Source: Kaistella sp. SH40-3
Lineage (GTDB): Bacteria; Bacteroidota; Bacteroidia; Flavobacteriales; Weeksellaceae
Length of the DNA: 64,000 nt
Direction: 5' to 3'
Assembly: GCF_030686865.1 (NCBI RefSeq)
Contig: NZ_JAQYUS010000004.1
Location: 62,001-126,000 of the forward strand
In this document: positions 52,563 to 61,628 of the stretch, piece after piece
Layout of the letters: each line of letters opens with the position of its first letter
How positions within the stretch are numbered: position 1 is the first letter of the stretch
The notes under the pieces: generated by a model
The model's input: the letters and a program-made list of their open reading frames with translations, nothing else
What the model was told of the DNA's origin: nothing
The model's database searches: none
Translations under genes and position numbers: made by a program

Positions 52563-53216
52563 ATGATCGCATTAATCATCGGCGCAACTGGCGCAACAGG
52601 AAAAGATTTAGTCTATCAATTACTTCAGGATTCTGATTTTAAAGAAGTTCATGTTTTTGTCAGAAAACCTTTAGACATCAACGATTCGAAACTAAATGTT
52701 CATATCGTCGATTTCAGTAAACCTGAAGAATGGAAAGATTTGGTAAAAGGTGATGTTGCATTTTCCTGTCTCGGCACTACTTTAAAAGCCGCTGGAAGCA
52801 AAGAAGCACAGCGTAAAATTGATGTCGATTATCAATATGAATTCGCGAAATCTGCAAAAGAAAATGGAGTTGAAGATTTTATTTTAGTTTCTGCTTATGG
52901 TGCAGATTCGAAATCGAAAATCTTTTATTCTCAACTAAAAGGAGAATTGGAACAAAAAATTAAAGATTTACATTTTAATAAAGTCACCATTTTTCAACCT
53001 GGAATGCTGGAGCGAAAAAGTTCTGATCGTTTCGGAGAAGTCACAGGTGGAAAAATAATTAAGCTCATCAACAAACTAGGTTTACTAAAAAGCCAGAAAC
53101 CTTTGCCCACAAAAGTTCTTGCTCATGCAATGATCAATGCATCTAAAATAAAATCGAATGGTTATTCTAAAATTAAATTAGGAAGCATCTTCAGTTTCGC
53201 TGACAAACATAATTAG
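52563..53216 (+). CDS. NAD(P)-binding oxidoreductase (HTATIP2/TIP30-like)
   Basis: An atypical short-chain dehydrogenase-like protein. The frame is open from 52506, but the Rossmann start MIALIIGATGATGKDLVYQLL at 52563 is the logical beginning, giving 217 residues. The dinucleotide motif is GATGATG; VAFSCLGTTLKAAGS, IDVDYQYEFAKSAKENGVEDFILVSAYGAD and FYSQLKGELEQKI follow, with the Y-x-x-x-K pair as SQLKGE near the usual catalytic position (Tyr precedes as FYSQLK). The C-terminus has TIFQPGMLERKS. The substrate is unknown. It is monocistronic and shares the terminator with frr. Confidence 0.88.
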   Translation: MIALIIGATGATGKDLVYQLLQDSDFKEVHVFVRKPLDINDSKLNVHIVDFSKPEEWKDLVKGDVAFSCLGTTLKAAGSKEAQRKIDVDYQYEFAKSAKENGVEDFILVSAYGADSKSKIFYSQLKGELEQKIKDLHFNKVTIFQPGMLERKSSDRFGEVTGGKIIKLINKLGLLKSQKPLPTKVLAHAMINASKIKSNGYSKIKLGSIFSFADKHN

Positions 53217-53417
53217 TTTAAGATATAAAAGATTATTAATTGCAATTCTCTTTAACGCAAAGGTTTAATTAATAGTGCTGTATAAAATTACAGGCGGAAA
53301 GGCGTTTCACTTAGCAAAAGGATTTTTAAATAGCTTTTAACTGTCAACAATTTAAACCATAAAGTCACAAAGTTTTTTTAGTTTAACAATTCGTGCATTC
53401 GGAGCAATTTCAAATAA

Positions 53418-53450
53418 AAAAGCCGTTTCAACATTACTGAAACGGCTTTT
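53418..53450. terminator. Bidirectional terminator between the NAD(P)-binding gene and frr
   Basis: Thirteen-base arms AAAAGCCGTTTCA and TGAAACGGCTTTT with a seven-base loop, flanked by A/T runs on both sides. It can serve frr (minus) and the gene before it (plus). Confidence 0.88.
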
Positions 53451-53470
53451 AATTTTAATATCTAGAAAGA

Positions 53471-54025
53471 TTATACTTTCATGATCTCGGCTTCTTTCAC
53501 TTTAAAATGATCGTCGCACAATTTGATGTATTTATCGGTAATCACTTGAATTTTTGCTTCTTCATCTTTAATTAAATCTTCAGAAACTCCTTCTAATTTG
53601 CGAAGTTCTTTCATTCCATCCTGACGTGCATTTCTTACGACAATCTTCGTAGATTCTGCTTCAGATTTCGCTTGTTTTGCCAACTCCCGTCGTCTTTCTT
53701 CCGTTAATGGTGGAACATTCAAAATAATATTATCCCCATTATTTGACGGTGCAAAACCAAGGTTTGAATTGATAATCGCTTTTTCGATGGGCCCAATTGC
53801 AGTTCGATCCCAAGGTTGAATCGAAATAGTCATCGCATCCGGAATCATCACATTAGCAACTTGGCTCAGTGGCGTTGGTGCTCCGTAATACTCTACCATA
53901 ACGTCTTGTACCATTGTTGTAGAAGCACGTCCGGCTCTAATTTTCTGAAAAGCATGTTCCAAATGTTTGATGGCAGCATCCATTTCCTGCTTAACCATTC
54001 CTACAATAAGTTCTAATTCTTCCAT
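53471..54025 (-). CDS. frr: Ribosome recycling factor
   Basis: Releases ribosomes from mRNA after termination, together with EF-G. The 184-residue product has the conserved KQEMDAAIKHLEHAFQKIRAGRASTTMVQDVMVEYYGAPTPLSQVANV and the C-terminal part VPPLTEERRRELAKQAKSEAESTKIVVRNARQDGMKELRK, both typical of RRF. The three-helix-bundle and beta-domain layout and length match the family. It forms an operon with pyrH upstream (59 bases apart), a common bacterial pairing, and ends at the strong bidirectional hairpin. Confidence 0.97.
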   Translation of the reverse strand: MEELELIVGMVKQEMDAAIKHLEHAFQKIRAGRASTTMVQDVMVEYYGAPTPLSQVANVMIPDAMTISIQPWDRTAIGPIEKAIINSNLGFAPSNNGDNIILNVPPLTEERRRELAKQAKSEAESTKIVVRNARQDGMKELRKLEGVSEDLIKDEEAKIQVITDKYIKLCDDHFKVKEAEIMKV

Positions 54026-54084
54026 TATATCTAAATTTCTGTTTTATTAATTAAAATGAAGCATTCAAAAATAGGACTATTTTT

Positions 54085-54792
54085 TTATAAATTCACTAAA
54101 GTTCCTACCGATTCGCCTTGAACTACTTTCAGAAGGTTTCCTTCTTTATTCATATCAAAAACAATAATTGGTAAATTGTTTTCTCTACTCAAGGTGAAAG
54201 CCGTCATATCCATTACTTTCAAGCCTTTTTCAAAAACTTCCTGAAAAGTTAAAGAATTATATTTCACCGCATCTGCATTTTTTTCTGGATCAGAATCATA
54301 AATTCCATCGACTCTTGTTCCTTTTAAAATAACGTTTGCATCGATTTCAATAGCACGCAAAGTCGCTGCAGTATCGGTGGTAAAATAAGGATTTCCTGTA
54401 CCTGCTCCGAAAATTACGACTCTGCCTTTTTCTAAATGACGAACTGCTTTTCTTTTAATGAAAGGTTCAGCCACTTTATCCATTTCAATTGCACTTTGCA
54501 AACGCGTATAAATTCCCGCATCTTCCAAAGCACCTTGCAATGCCATACCATTAATTACGGTGGCCAGCATTCCCATATAATCACCCTGAACTCTATCCAT
54601 CCCTGTAGCGGCACCAGCAAGACCTCTAAAGATATTTCCGCCACCAATTACGATCGCTACCTGACAACCAATATCAACTAACTTTTTAATTTCTGCAGCA
54701 TATTCTTTCAATCGGTCGTTGTCGATTCCGTATTGGCGGTTTCCCATTAATGCTTCGCCACTCAATTTTAGAAGAATTCGTTCGTATTTCAT
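54085..54792 (-). CDS. pyrH: UMP kinase
   Basis: Phosphorylates UMP to UDP for pyrimidine nucleotide synthesis. The 235-residue product has the amino-acid-kinase-fold motifs [70 protein letters not shown] and [17 protein letters not shown]. It is in a pyrH-frr operon. A TATATTTG -7-like element lies 28 bases upstream, and the gene is divergent from porQ with a 135-base spacer. Confidence 0.97.
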   Translation of the reverse strand: MKYERILLKLSGEALMGNRQYGIDNDRLKEYAAEIKKLVDIGCQVAIVIGGGNIFRGLAGAATGMDRVQGDYMGMLATVINGMALQGALEDAGIYTRLQSAIEMDKVAEPFIKRKAVRHLEKGRVVIFGAGTGNPYFTTDTAATLRAIEIDANVILKGTRVDGIYDSDPEKNADAVKYNSLTFQEVFEKGLKVMDMTAFTLSRENNLPIIVFDMNKEGNLLKVVQGESVGTLVNL

Positions 54793-54820
54793 TTTTACTT
54801 ATTTTTACATTTTTACGATG

Positions 54821-54828
54821 CAAATATA
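54821..54828 (-). promoter_or_regulatory. Putative -7 promoter element of pyrH-frr (TATATTTG)
   Basis: TATATTTG on the minus strand, 28 bases upstream of the pyrH ATG. The matching TTG was not found. Confidence 0.5.
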
Positions 54829-54880
54829 AGGAAACACAGATAATTTCGTTAATAGAATTATATTTACACCGAAATTAATT

Positions 54881-54909
54881 TTGAAAAGTACTTAAATAAA
54901 TTATTTTTG
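54881..54909 (+). promoter_or_regulatory. Promoter of porQ (TTG-18-TATTTTTG)
   Basis: A TTG at 54881-54883 and TATTTTTG at 54902-54909 are 18 bases apart and 18 bases ahead of the TTG start codon of porQ. Confidence 0.65.
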
Positions 54910-54927
54910 CATCTTTAAACAACACTT

Positions 54928-55926
54928 TTGAGAAAAATCACCATCACTTTTGCTTCATTATTTGCGGGCTTATTTTCTGCTCAGGTAGGGACGAATGTAT
55001 ATCCTTTTCTGAATATTCCTGTGTCTGCACGGCAAGCAGCTTTGGGTGGTGACGCTGTTTCAATTCGTGATTTCGATGTGAGTTTTGCTGGTGTAAATCC
55101 AGGTTTAATGAATTTGGATCAGGATCAAATGGTTTCTGTGAACTACGCTTCTTACCTGGCCGATTCGCAATATGGAACGATTAGTTTTGTAAAAGATTTA
55201 GAAGAGGGTCATTTAATCGGCTTCAATGCTCGATATATGGATTACGGTAAAATGCCACGAACCGACGAAAGTGCTCAGATTAGCGGAGATTTTGGTGCCA
55301 TGGATGCATCTCTCGGGCTTTCCTACGCTTACCAGTTTGATGAAGATTTTACAATTGCAGGTGGTGCTAATTTCGTGACCTCAAAAATTGATAATTATAC
55401 ATCGATGGCAGTGGTCGGGACGGCTGGAGTTACCTATCATAATAAACAAAGTCAGGAAACTTTGGCTTTGGTTTTCCGTAATTTTGGATATCAGTTTAAA
55501 TCATTTAATGGCACACGGGAAAATGTTGCTTTTCGTGTTGATTTAGGATATACCCGAATTTTAGATGAATTCCCGTTAGCATTTACAATTACTGCACACG
55601 ATTTACAAAAACTTAATATCTCCCAGGATTTAGATAATAACGGACAAAAAATTAATTGGAGCCGAAAAGTTGCCGATCACTTTTCTCTAGGCGCCGAATT
55701 ATTCCCTGAGCAAGCCTTCAACATTCGTTTTGGATATAATGTAAGACGCGGAAATGAACTTGCCGTGATCGATCAAAGAAGTTTCGCCGGATTATCCGCA
55801 GGTTTTGGAATCAAAATTTCCAGTTTTCGGTTTGATTATGCTCATGTGAGATATCACAACGCTTCAAATATTAATATGTTCGGGATTACTTTAGATTTAA
55901 TTGAAGTATCTGGCAATAGAAGATAA
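54928..55926 (+). CDS. porQ: Type IX secretion system protein PorQ
   Basis: PorQ is an outer membrane barrel protein of the T9SS attachment complex that helps anchor cargo such as the sorting-domain protein at 32221. The 332-residue product has a signal peptide (RKITITFASLFAGLFSAQ) and the PorQ beginning VGTNVYPFLNIPVSARQAALGGDAVSIRDFDVSFAGVNPGLM. It continues with barrel strands to FRFDYAHVRYHNASNINMFGITLDL at the end. The start is a TTG at 54928, just after a well-formed promoter. It is followed by cmk, a linkage I recall from other flavobacteria. Confidence 0.92.
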   Translation: MRKITITFASLFAGLFSAQVGTNVYPFLNIPVSARQAALGGDAVSIRDFDVSFAGVNPGLMNLDQDQMVSVNYASYLADSQYGTISFVKDLEEGHLIGFNARYMDYGKMPRTDESAQISGDFGAMDASLGLSYAYQFDEDFTIAGGANFVTSKIDNYTSMAVVGTAGVTYHNKQSQETLALVFRNFGYQFKSFNGTRENVAFRVDLGYTRILDEFPLAFTITAHDLQKLNISQDLDNNGQKINWSRKVADHFSLGAELFPEQAFNIRFGYNVRRGNELAVIDQRSFAGLSAGFGIKISSFRFDYAHVRYHNASNINMFGITLDLIEVSGNRR

Positions 55927-56146
55927 AATTTTTCCACAAAAATTCATTTTTACCTTCAACCAATGTCTAAATCGGATTTCCGCTAAGTAGATCAAACAAG
56001 CCATCTCTTGTTACCTTAAGTTAATAAGTTATGATACGAAAAGGTTTGAAAAAATAGTCAATTGCTTAAAAAATCAATCAAGAAGATATCTACTAAAGTT
56101 CCGCAATTAATTTGTTCCCTCCAAAAAAAATCAGGAAATTTGCCTT

Positions 56147-56821
56147 ATGAGAAAACCTGTAATTGCTATCGACGGCTACTCTTCTACTGGTAAAAGTTCG
56201 ATTTCGAAAATTATCGCACAAAAACTGGGCTTGGTTCATTTAGATACCGGTGCGCTCTATCGTGGGATTACCTATTTTGCCTTGAAAAATTGTTTGGGTC
56301 CTGATGGTCAAATAAACTTACCTGAGCTCTTTAGCAGGTTTAATAAAATCGATTTGGAATTTAAACCCATCGATACCGAACTCGTGATGTTCCTGAATGG
56401 GAAAGATATTTCTACTGAAATAAGAACCAACGAGATTTCTGAAAAAGTTAGTTTAATCGCTTTGCAAAAAGAAGTTCGTGATTTCCTTTTGGATGCTCAA
56501 AGAAGTATGGCAGAAAAAGGCGGCGTTATTATGGATGGTCGCGATATTGGAACTGTAATTTTGCCCAATGCAGATTTTAAATTCTTTTTGACAGCAAGTG
56601 TAGAAGAACGGACAAAAAGGCGCTTTTTAGAATTAAAGGGATTAGGAATAGAAACTGATGAAACCACGGTGAGAGAAAACTTACTGTCGAGAGATAAAAC
56701 AGACAGCGAAAGAGAAGTCGCTCCGTTGAAAAAAGCGGAAGATGCTATTGTTATTGATAATTCGAATTTTACAAAAAACGAAACTGTTGATTTAATTTTA
56801 TCCTATCTGAATGATATTTAA
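56147..56821 (+). CDS. cmk: Cytidylate kinase
   Basis: Phosphorylates CMP and dCMP. The 224-residue product has a P-loop (PVIAIDGYSSTGKSSISKII, with S-S-T-G-K-S), the conserved LGLVHLDTGALYRGITYFAL for CMP binding, GGVIMDGRDIGTVILPNADFKFFLTASVEERTKRR and LLSRDKTDSEREVAPLKKAEDAIVID with the conserved R-D-x-x-D-S-x-R. A 220-base spacer separates it from porQ, in which I see no feature. Confidence 0.96.
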   Translation: MRKPVIAIDGYSSTGKSSISKIIAQKLGLVHLDTGALYRGITYFALKNCLGPDGQINLPELFSRFNKIDLEFKPIDTELVMFLNGKDISTEIRTNEISEKVSLIALQKEVRDFLLDAQRSMAEKGGVIMDGRDIGTVILPNADFKFFLTASVEERTKRRFLELKGLGIETDETTVRENLLSRDKTDSEREVAPLKKAEDAIVIDNSNFTKNETVDLILSYLNDI

Positions 56822-56927
56822 CATATTTTAAGACTACCTCTTTTTTATTTGGTATATTAATTGTAACTTTAGAATAGATGGAAAATCCCATCGAGGTAAA
56901 ATTTATTAACTATTAAAATTAACTAAA

Positions 56928-57314
56928 ATGTCGAAAAAAGGTAATAATAACGCAGCGAGTGTATTAGCAGGTTTATTAGCAGGAGCAGCAGCAGGTGTTG
57001 TTCTTGGAATGCTTTATGCTCCAGAAGAAGGTGCAGAAACAAGAAAAAAAATCAAGAGCAAAGCAAATGATTTAAAAGATCAAGCAGTTGATCAATATGG
57101 TAAAGTTTCTGAAAAAGCAAAAGAGCAGTTCGAAGACGTATCTGGAAAAGTAAAAGACCAATACGGAAATATCTCCACTCAACTTAAAGAAACTGCTGAT
57201 AAAGTAGTAACTTCTGTGAAAGATGGTTATGATAAATACAAAGATCAGGCGGTTGCTAAAACCAAAGAAGTTGTAGAAGACGTCGAGAATGAATTAGACG
57301 GTTTGAGATCTTAA
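56928..57314 (+). CDS. YtxH domain protein
   Basis: A 128-residue general-stress-type protein. It starts with a glycine/alanine-rich membrane helix (ASVLAGLLAGAAAGVVLGMLYAPEEGAETRKKIKS), the YtxH signature. A long charged, repetitive amphipathic tail follows, with repeats like KVSEKAKEQFEDVSGKVKDQYGNIS and KDGYDKYKDQAVAKTKEVVEDVE, predicted to be helical and perhaps coiled. Such proteins are often induced by stress. It stands before two other small envelope genes but has its own terminator. Confidence 0.9.
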   Translation: MSKKGNNNAASVLAGLLAGAAAGVVLGMLYAPEEGAETRKKIKSKANDLKDQAVDQYGKVSEKAKEQFEDVSGKVKDQYGNISTQLKETADKVVTSVKDGYDKYKDQAVAKTKEVVEDVENELDGLRS

Positions 57315-57343
57315 TTCTCCCAACCATTAATTCCTAAAAAATA

Positions 57344-57370
57344 AAAAGGAACTTTATTTAAGTTCCTTTT
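57344..57370 (+). terminator. Terminator after the ytxH-like gene
   Basis: AAAAGGAACTT and AAGTTCCTTTT with a five-base loop, followed by TTTGT. Confidence 0.85.
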
Positions 57371-57393
57371 TTTGTAAATTTAAAAAAAATATT

Positions 57394-57702
57394 ATGGTTG
57401 ACATTGTAAAAGAATTCGCCTCAAAAAAAATAGATCTGCTCAAAATGGAAGTGACTGAAAAGTCCTCTATCACAGTAGGAACACTAACCTATCTTTTACT
57501 TGCAGCAATCGCGGCGTTGTTTTTCATCATCCTTTTTAATATTGGTTTGGGTTTATTGATTGGCTCCTGGTTAGGTAATTACGCCTACGGAATTTTAATC
57601 ATGGCTGGGTTTTATTTATTGATTATCTTAATCACTTTTGCAGCCCGAAACTTCATTAAAATTAAGGTAGCAAATAAAATTATAACATTTATAAATTCCT
57701 AA
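57394..57702 (+). CDS. Phage holin family/DUF1469-type small membrane protein (YqjE-like)
   Basis: A 102-residue protein with an amphipathic start (VKEFASKKIDLLKMEVTEKSS) and two membrane helices (about 30-55 and 62-85, LTYLLLAAIAALFFIILFNIGLGLLIGSWLG and AYGILIMAGFYLLIILITF). This layout, with the glycine-rich turn between the helices, is that of the DUF1469/YqjE group. It is separated by two bases from the next gene, so the two are cotranscribed. In E. coli yqjE lies with yqjD (a ribosome-membrane-linked YtxH-like protein), so the grouping with YtxH is notable. Confidence 0.82.
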   Translation: MVDIVKEFASKKIDLLKMEVTEKSSITVGTLTYLLLAAIAALFFIILFNIGLGLLIGSWLGNYAYGILIMAGFYLLIILITFAARNFIKIKVANKIITFINS

Positions 57703-57704
57703 AG

Positions 57705-58202
57705 ATGAGCACGAAATATAACAATTTGGAGGAACTGAGACGCAAAAAAGCATTGCTTAAAAAAGAAGTGGCGGAATTAGAAGATCTTTTGACTTTTGAT
57801 AATGCAAAAGAAAGTTTGAGCGCTTTAACCAATGGATTTACAGATAAATATTTACAGGAAAATACAACTGTAGACGGAGAATCTAAAATATCTTTAAATA
57901 CAACTTCTATTGTTAAAGAAATTTCTGGCAATATTAAAGATTCACTGCTGAGCAGAAGTTCAGTGTATGGTTTTGTGAAAAGTGATGCCGGAATGAGTGT
58001 TGTAGAAAATGCACTTAAAATTGGCGCTGTTTCTTTTGTAGGGAATTATGCAAGAAAAAATTTAAATAATAAAAGTTGGAAGAAGAAATTAATCGGTTTG
58101 GCTTTAATTTATTTAGCACCTTATGCTTTACGATTCATCCGTAAAAAAATCGATCTTTATCAAAAAAGCAAAACCACTTCAAGTTTTGAGCAATTGATCT
58201 AA
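57705..58202 (+). CDS. Hypothetical protein (165 residues) cotranscribed with the YqjE-like gene
   Basis: No family was recognised. The N-terminus is a charged helix likely to form a coiled coil (NNLEELRRKKALLKKEVAELEDLLTFDN), the middle is soluble, and a hydrophobic helix follows at about 128-150 (KKKLIGLALIYLAPYALRFIRKKID). Its start lies two bases after the upstream stop. The layout of a charged helix, membrane segment and basic end suggests an inner membrane-associated protein working with the YqjE-like protein and YtxH. Function unknown. Confidence 0.75.
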   Translation: MSTKYNNLEELRRKKALLKKEVAELEDLLTFDNAKESLSALTNGFTDKYLQENTTVDGESKISLNTTSIVKEISGNIKDSLLSRSSVYGFVKSDAGMSVVENALKIGAVSFVGNYARKNLNNKSWKKKLIGLALIYLAPYALRFIRKKIDLYQKSKTTSSFEQLI

Positions 58203-58210
58203 AAAAAACA

Positions 58211-58230
58211 AAGTCGAATTTATTCGACTT
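58211..58230. terminator. Hairpin between convergent genes
   Basis: AAGTCGAA and TTCGACTT with a TTTA loop. The right arm overlaps the end of the convergent methyltransferase gene. Confidence 0.65.
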
Positions 58231-58957
58231 ATTTTCTGCCAAAAATCTGACCTAAAATAATTCCAGCAGACATCGCAACATTCAAACTTTCTGTAGTTTG
58301 AGATTTCCCAAAACGGGGAATCGTGACTTTATCGGTCAATAATTTTTCAATCTCAGGACGAATTCCGTTTCCTTCATTACCAAGAACCAAATTGAATTTT
58401 TCAGGAAATTTATAATCATAAAAACTGCTTCCATTCATATCGGTTCCGATAATCGGTTGGGTATTTTTGGTCAAATAATTTTCTAAATTCTGATATACAA
58501 TATTTACCCGAAGAAAAGATCCCATACTTGCCTGAATCACTTTTGGATTGTAAAAGTCTGCGGTATCTTCACTACAGATGATTTGAGAAATGCCGAACCA
58601 ATCTGCCAAACGTATAATTGTTCCTAAATTCCCTGGATCCTGAATCCCATCTAAAATTAGCTGCACACCACTTTCTTCCAGCAACAATTCTTCTTTCAAT
58701 TCGCATACTGCTACCGAATCTTTCGGATGTTGAAGAAAACTTATTTTCTTTAAATCGTTCGGAGTAATTTCTGTTGCAGTAAGGTTTCCCAGTGATGAAT
58801 CTGCAGGATTAACCGAAAAAACCTCATTGATTCTGTAATCAGAAGTTGGTATTTCTTTAATCGTTTTATTACCTTCAACCAAAAACAAATTGTATTTTTG
58901 TCTGAACTTCTTTTTATCAAGAGACTGTAAAATTTTTATTTTATGAGCGGTAAGCAT
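58229..58957 (-). CDS. SpoU/TrmH-family RNA 2'-O-methyltransferase
   Basis: Methylates a ribose of tRNA or rRNA. The 242-residue product has an N-terminal substrate-binding part (KILQSLDKKKFRQKYNLFLVEGNKTIKEI) and the knotted SPOUT domain with the three motifs LILDGIQDPGNLGTIIRLADWFG, FNLVLGNEGNGIRPEI and VTIPRFGKSQTTESLNVAMSAGIILGQI. Asn and Arg of motif 1 and Glu of motif 2 are all there. The target nucleotide is unknown. Its start lies 15 bases inside the divergent BamA-like gene, so the two 5' ends overlap. Confidence 0.93.
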   Translation of the reverse strand: MLTAHKIKILQSLDKKKFRQKYNLFLVEGNKTIKEIPTSDYRINEVFSVNPADSSLGNLTATEITPNDLKKISFLQHPKDSVAVCELKEELLLEESGVQLILDGIQDPGNLGTIIRLADWFGISQIICSEDTADFYNPKVIQASMGSFLRVNIVYQNLENYLTKNTQPIIGTDMNGSSFYDYKFPEKFNLVLGNEGNGIRPEIEKLLTDKVTIPRFGKSQTTESLNVAMSAGIILGQIFGRK

Positions 58958-61510
58958 TTTTCAAAATATTTTCAAAAGTATTACTTATTTTTTTCATCTG
59001 CAATCACTATTATCTTTTTGTACGCTTGTAGTACAACGAAAAAAGTTCCTGATGGTGAATATCTTTTGACCAAAAATAATTTCAGATATGAAGATGGAAA
59101 AGTACATGAAGACGAAATCCCCGATTATGTAAGTCAAAAACCGAATAAAAAACAACTTTTTCTTTTTCCCCTTGGATTGTGGATGTATAATGCAACCAAT
59201 CCAAAATACGATTCTATTCTGGCAGAATACATGACGTATCCGAATGAGATGCGCGACCAGAAACTTCGGGATTCTCTCTTTATTAAATATAAACATCCGG
59301 AATATGTAGGCAAAAGTCTTTTTACAGAACGTTTCTTACAAAATATCGGGCAATCGCCAGTTATTCTTGATCAAGGTAAAACGGAAGCAAGTGCAAACGC
59401 TATCCGCAAATATTTAGTCTATAAAGGTTACTGGGATTCTGATGTAAAATTTAGCCAAGATTTGGATTCTGCTGCTAAAAAGGCGCAGGTAAATTATTTA
59501 ATTACCCATAAAGATCCCACGTATATCAGCGATTATTATTATAATATCCCAGATTCTTCGATCAAAAGTATTTATGAGCAAAATCTTTCTAAAAGTTTAG
59601 TTCGCGGTAAAAAAGTTCTGGATCAGGAGGTTTTAGAAAAAGAAGTAAAAAGAATCGGCGAATTGATGAAAGACAATGGGTACTATAAATTTAATAATTC
59701 TAATGAAGAAATTTATTTTACCGCAGATACTTTGCAAAGTAGAAAAAATGTTCCTTTGACCATGGATATTCACAAAGATTCTGTGGATTCTCCTTATAAA
59801 CTTACCACTATTGGTAAAGTTAAAGTTCATCTTCTAGAAAAACTCAGCGATTCTGTTGATACAGTAAAAGATTCACTCTTAAGAATTAACTTCTACAAAC
59901 TCGATGACCAATATAAAACATTGGCATTGTGGAGACCAATTATTCTGCGTCCGGGAGAAGTTTATGACCAGAGAAATCTCGATTTAACAAAGAGAAATAT
60001 TGCTGCAATGAATAATTTCAGTCTTATAAAATATGATGAAATTCTTCGCAAATCAAGTGACAGTATTTTAGATGTGAGTTATTATCTCGCGCCCCTTCCA
60101 AAATACGATTTAAAAGTTGCAACCGATCTTAACTATTCTCAGATTTTAAATTTCGGGGTTTCGCCTTCAGTCGATCTTACGAGCCGAAATATTTTTGGCG
60201 GAGCAGAAAACTTAACCACCAGTCTTTCGGGAACATTCGGTTCCGTGATTAGTTCCAAAAATACTGACAAGCGTACTTTGGCGTATGAAATTTCTGCACA
60301 GGCCTCATTGAATTTTCCAAGATTACTCCTTCCTTTTAAAACTTGGAAAATCGTTCCGAAAAGGTACTCGCCTACTTCCTCTATTATTTTAGGAACTACG
60401 GTTCAAGATAATATTGGCTTAGGTAGAATAGGCTTTAATGCTGGACTCAATTACTTTGCTAACGCTAATGATATCGTTTCTCACCGACTTTCGGTCTTCA
60501 ATACGCAGTTAAGTTTAACGCAAAACAAAGATCGTTACTATGACTTTTTCCCCCAGGATGCAAGCATTCGCGACAAAATATTCCAGACTTATTCACCGAC
60601 TTTGTGGCAAGATTTTCAAAATAATTTGATCACGTCAGATGCTTTCTCTTCTCAAATTGTAAACGATATTCCCTTTCAGCAATCTTTGGCAGGTGAACAA
60701 CTTTCAGATCTGAATACGTTTCTGCAATCATTGATTAACAAAGACAGACAAACGCAGGACATTCTTATTTCCTCCATGATCTATAATTTTGTTTATAATG
60801 AAATCGGTAAAAAAGACCGACCAAACCCTTTCTATTTTAATGGAAAGTTTGAAATGGCTGGAAATGTTTTCAGCGTATTCAACAGCAGAAGAAGAGAAGA
60901 TGGAATTGTTTCCGGACCATCCAGAACTATTTTTAGTATTCCCTATTCTCAGTTTGTAAAATTTGATTTCGATGTCAGAAAATATTTCACCTTTAATAAC
61001 GAAAAACAAACGCTGGCTTTAAGACAGTTCATCGGAATCGGAATTCCTTATGGCAATTCTTCTACCATGCCCTTTGTACGGTCTTATTTTAATGGTGGAT
61101 CTAATGATATTCGTGCTTGGCGTGTATTCGGCGGTCTTGGTCCGGCAGATTCCCAACTCGATGAGAAAGTTCGTTCCTATGTGATGGATAATGTAAAACT
61201 AACCACTAATATAGAATACCGAATGCCGTTTACCGATATGTTTGAAGGCGCCGCTTTTATAGATGCCGGAAATATCTGGAGTTTAAAAGACAGTGGTTTC
61301 GGGGATCAGTTTAAGTTTAATAAATTCCTCTCGCAAATGGGAGTTGGAACTGGTCTGGGAGTCAGAATTAATGTCGCTTATATCACGTTAAGGTTAGACG
61401 CTGCCTACAAAGTTTATGATCCAAATAAACCAACCGGCGACCGCTGGGTGATCAGCAAATGGCAACCGCTGAAACCAGTCTTGAATTTTGCATTTGGATA
61501 TCCTTTCTAA
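58943..61510 (+). CDS. BamA/TamA-family outer membrane lipoprotein
   Basis: An 855-residue outer membrane protein of the Omp85 superfamily. It starts with a lipoprotein signal (membrane helix about 14-28, then lipid-anchored C29 in YACSTTKK), unusual for Omp85 proteins. POTRA-like parts follow (about 40-390, with ANAIRKYLVYKGYWDSDVKF and PGEVYDQRNLDLTKRNIAAMNNFSLIKYDE) and a C-terminal surface-antigen barrel (about 430-855) with the conserved RSYFNGGSNDIRAWRVFGGLGP of the lid-lock loop and the end LKPVLNFAFGYPF. It probably inserts or exports envelope components. The ATG at 58943 lies inside the divergent methyltransferase gene, and no later start keeps the signal peptide. Confidence 0.9.
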   Translation: MSGKHFSKYFQKYYLFFSSAITIIFLYACSTTKKVPDGEYLLTKNNFRYEDGKVHEDEIPDYVSQKPNKKQLFLFPLGLWMYNATNPKYDSILAEYMTYPNEMRDQKLRDSLFIKYKHPEYVGKSLFTERFLQNIGQSPVILDQGKTEASANAIRKYLVYKGYWDSDVKFSQDLDSAAKKAQVNYLITHKDPTYISDYYYNIPDSSIKSIYEQNLSKSLVRGKKVLDQEVLEKEVKRIGELMKDNGYYKFNNSNEEIYFTADTLQSRKNVPLTMDIHKDSVDSPYKLTTIGKVKVHLLEKLSDSVDTVKDSLLRINFYKLDDQYKTLALWRPIILRPGEVYDQRNLDLTKRNIAAMNNFSLIKYDEILRKSSDSILDVSYYLAPLPKYDLKVATDLNYSQILNFGVSPSVDLTSRNIFGGAENLTTSLSGTFGSVISSKNTDKRTLAYEISAQASLNFPRLLLPFKTWKIVPKRYSPTSSIILGTTVQDNIGLGRIGFNAGLNYFANANDIVSHRLSVFNTQLSLTQNKDRYYDFFPQDASIRDKIFQTYSPTLWQDFQNNLITSDAFSSQIVNDIPFQQSLAGEQLSDLNTFLQSLINKDRQTQDILISSMIYNFVYNEIGKKDRPNPFYFNGKFEMAGNVFSVFNSRRREDGIVSGPSRTIFSIPYSQFVKFDFDVRKYFTFNNEKQTLALRQFIGIGIPYGNSSTMPFVRSYFNGGSNDIRAWRVFGGLGPADSQLDEKVRSYVMDNVKLTTNIEYRMPFTDMFEGAAFIDAGNIWSLKDSGFGDQFKFNKFLSQMGVGTGLGVRINVAYITLRLDAAYKVYDPNKPTGDRWVISKWQPLKPVLNFAFGYPF

Positions 61511-61569
61511 GGAGAGTTTCTCAAAGATTTGTTTTAAGATAAATGTAAGTTTTTATCACTTTTATAAGT

Positions 61570-61600
61570 AATATGCCGGAAAATCACCGGCATATTTTTA
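61570..61600 (+). terminator. Terminator of the BamA/TamA-like gene
   Basis: AATATGCCGG and CCGGCATATT with a seven-base loop, followed by TTTATT. Confidence 0.87.
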
Positions 61601-61628
61601 TTATCTTTGATAATACCAAAACAAAAAT

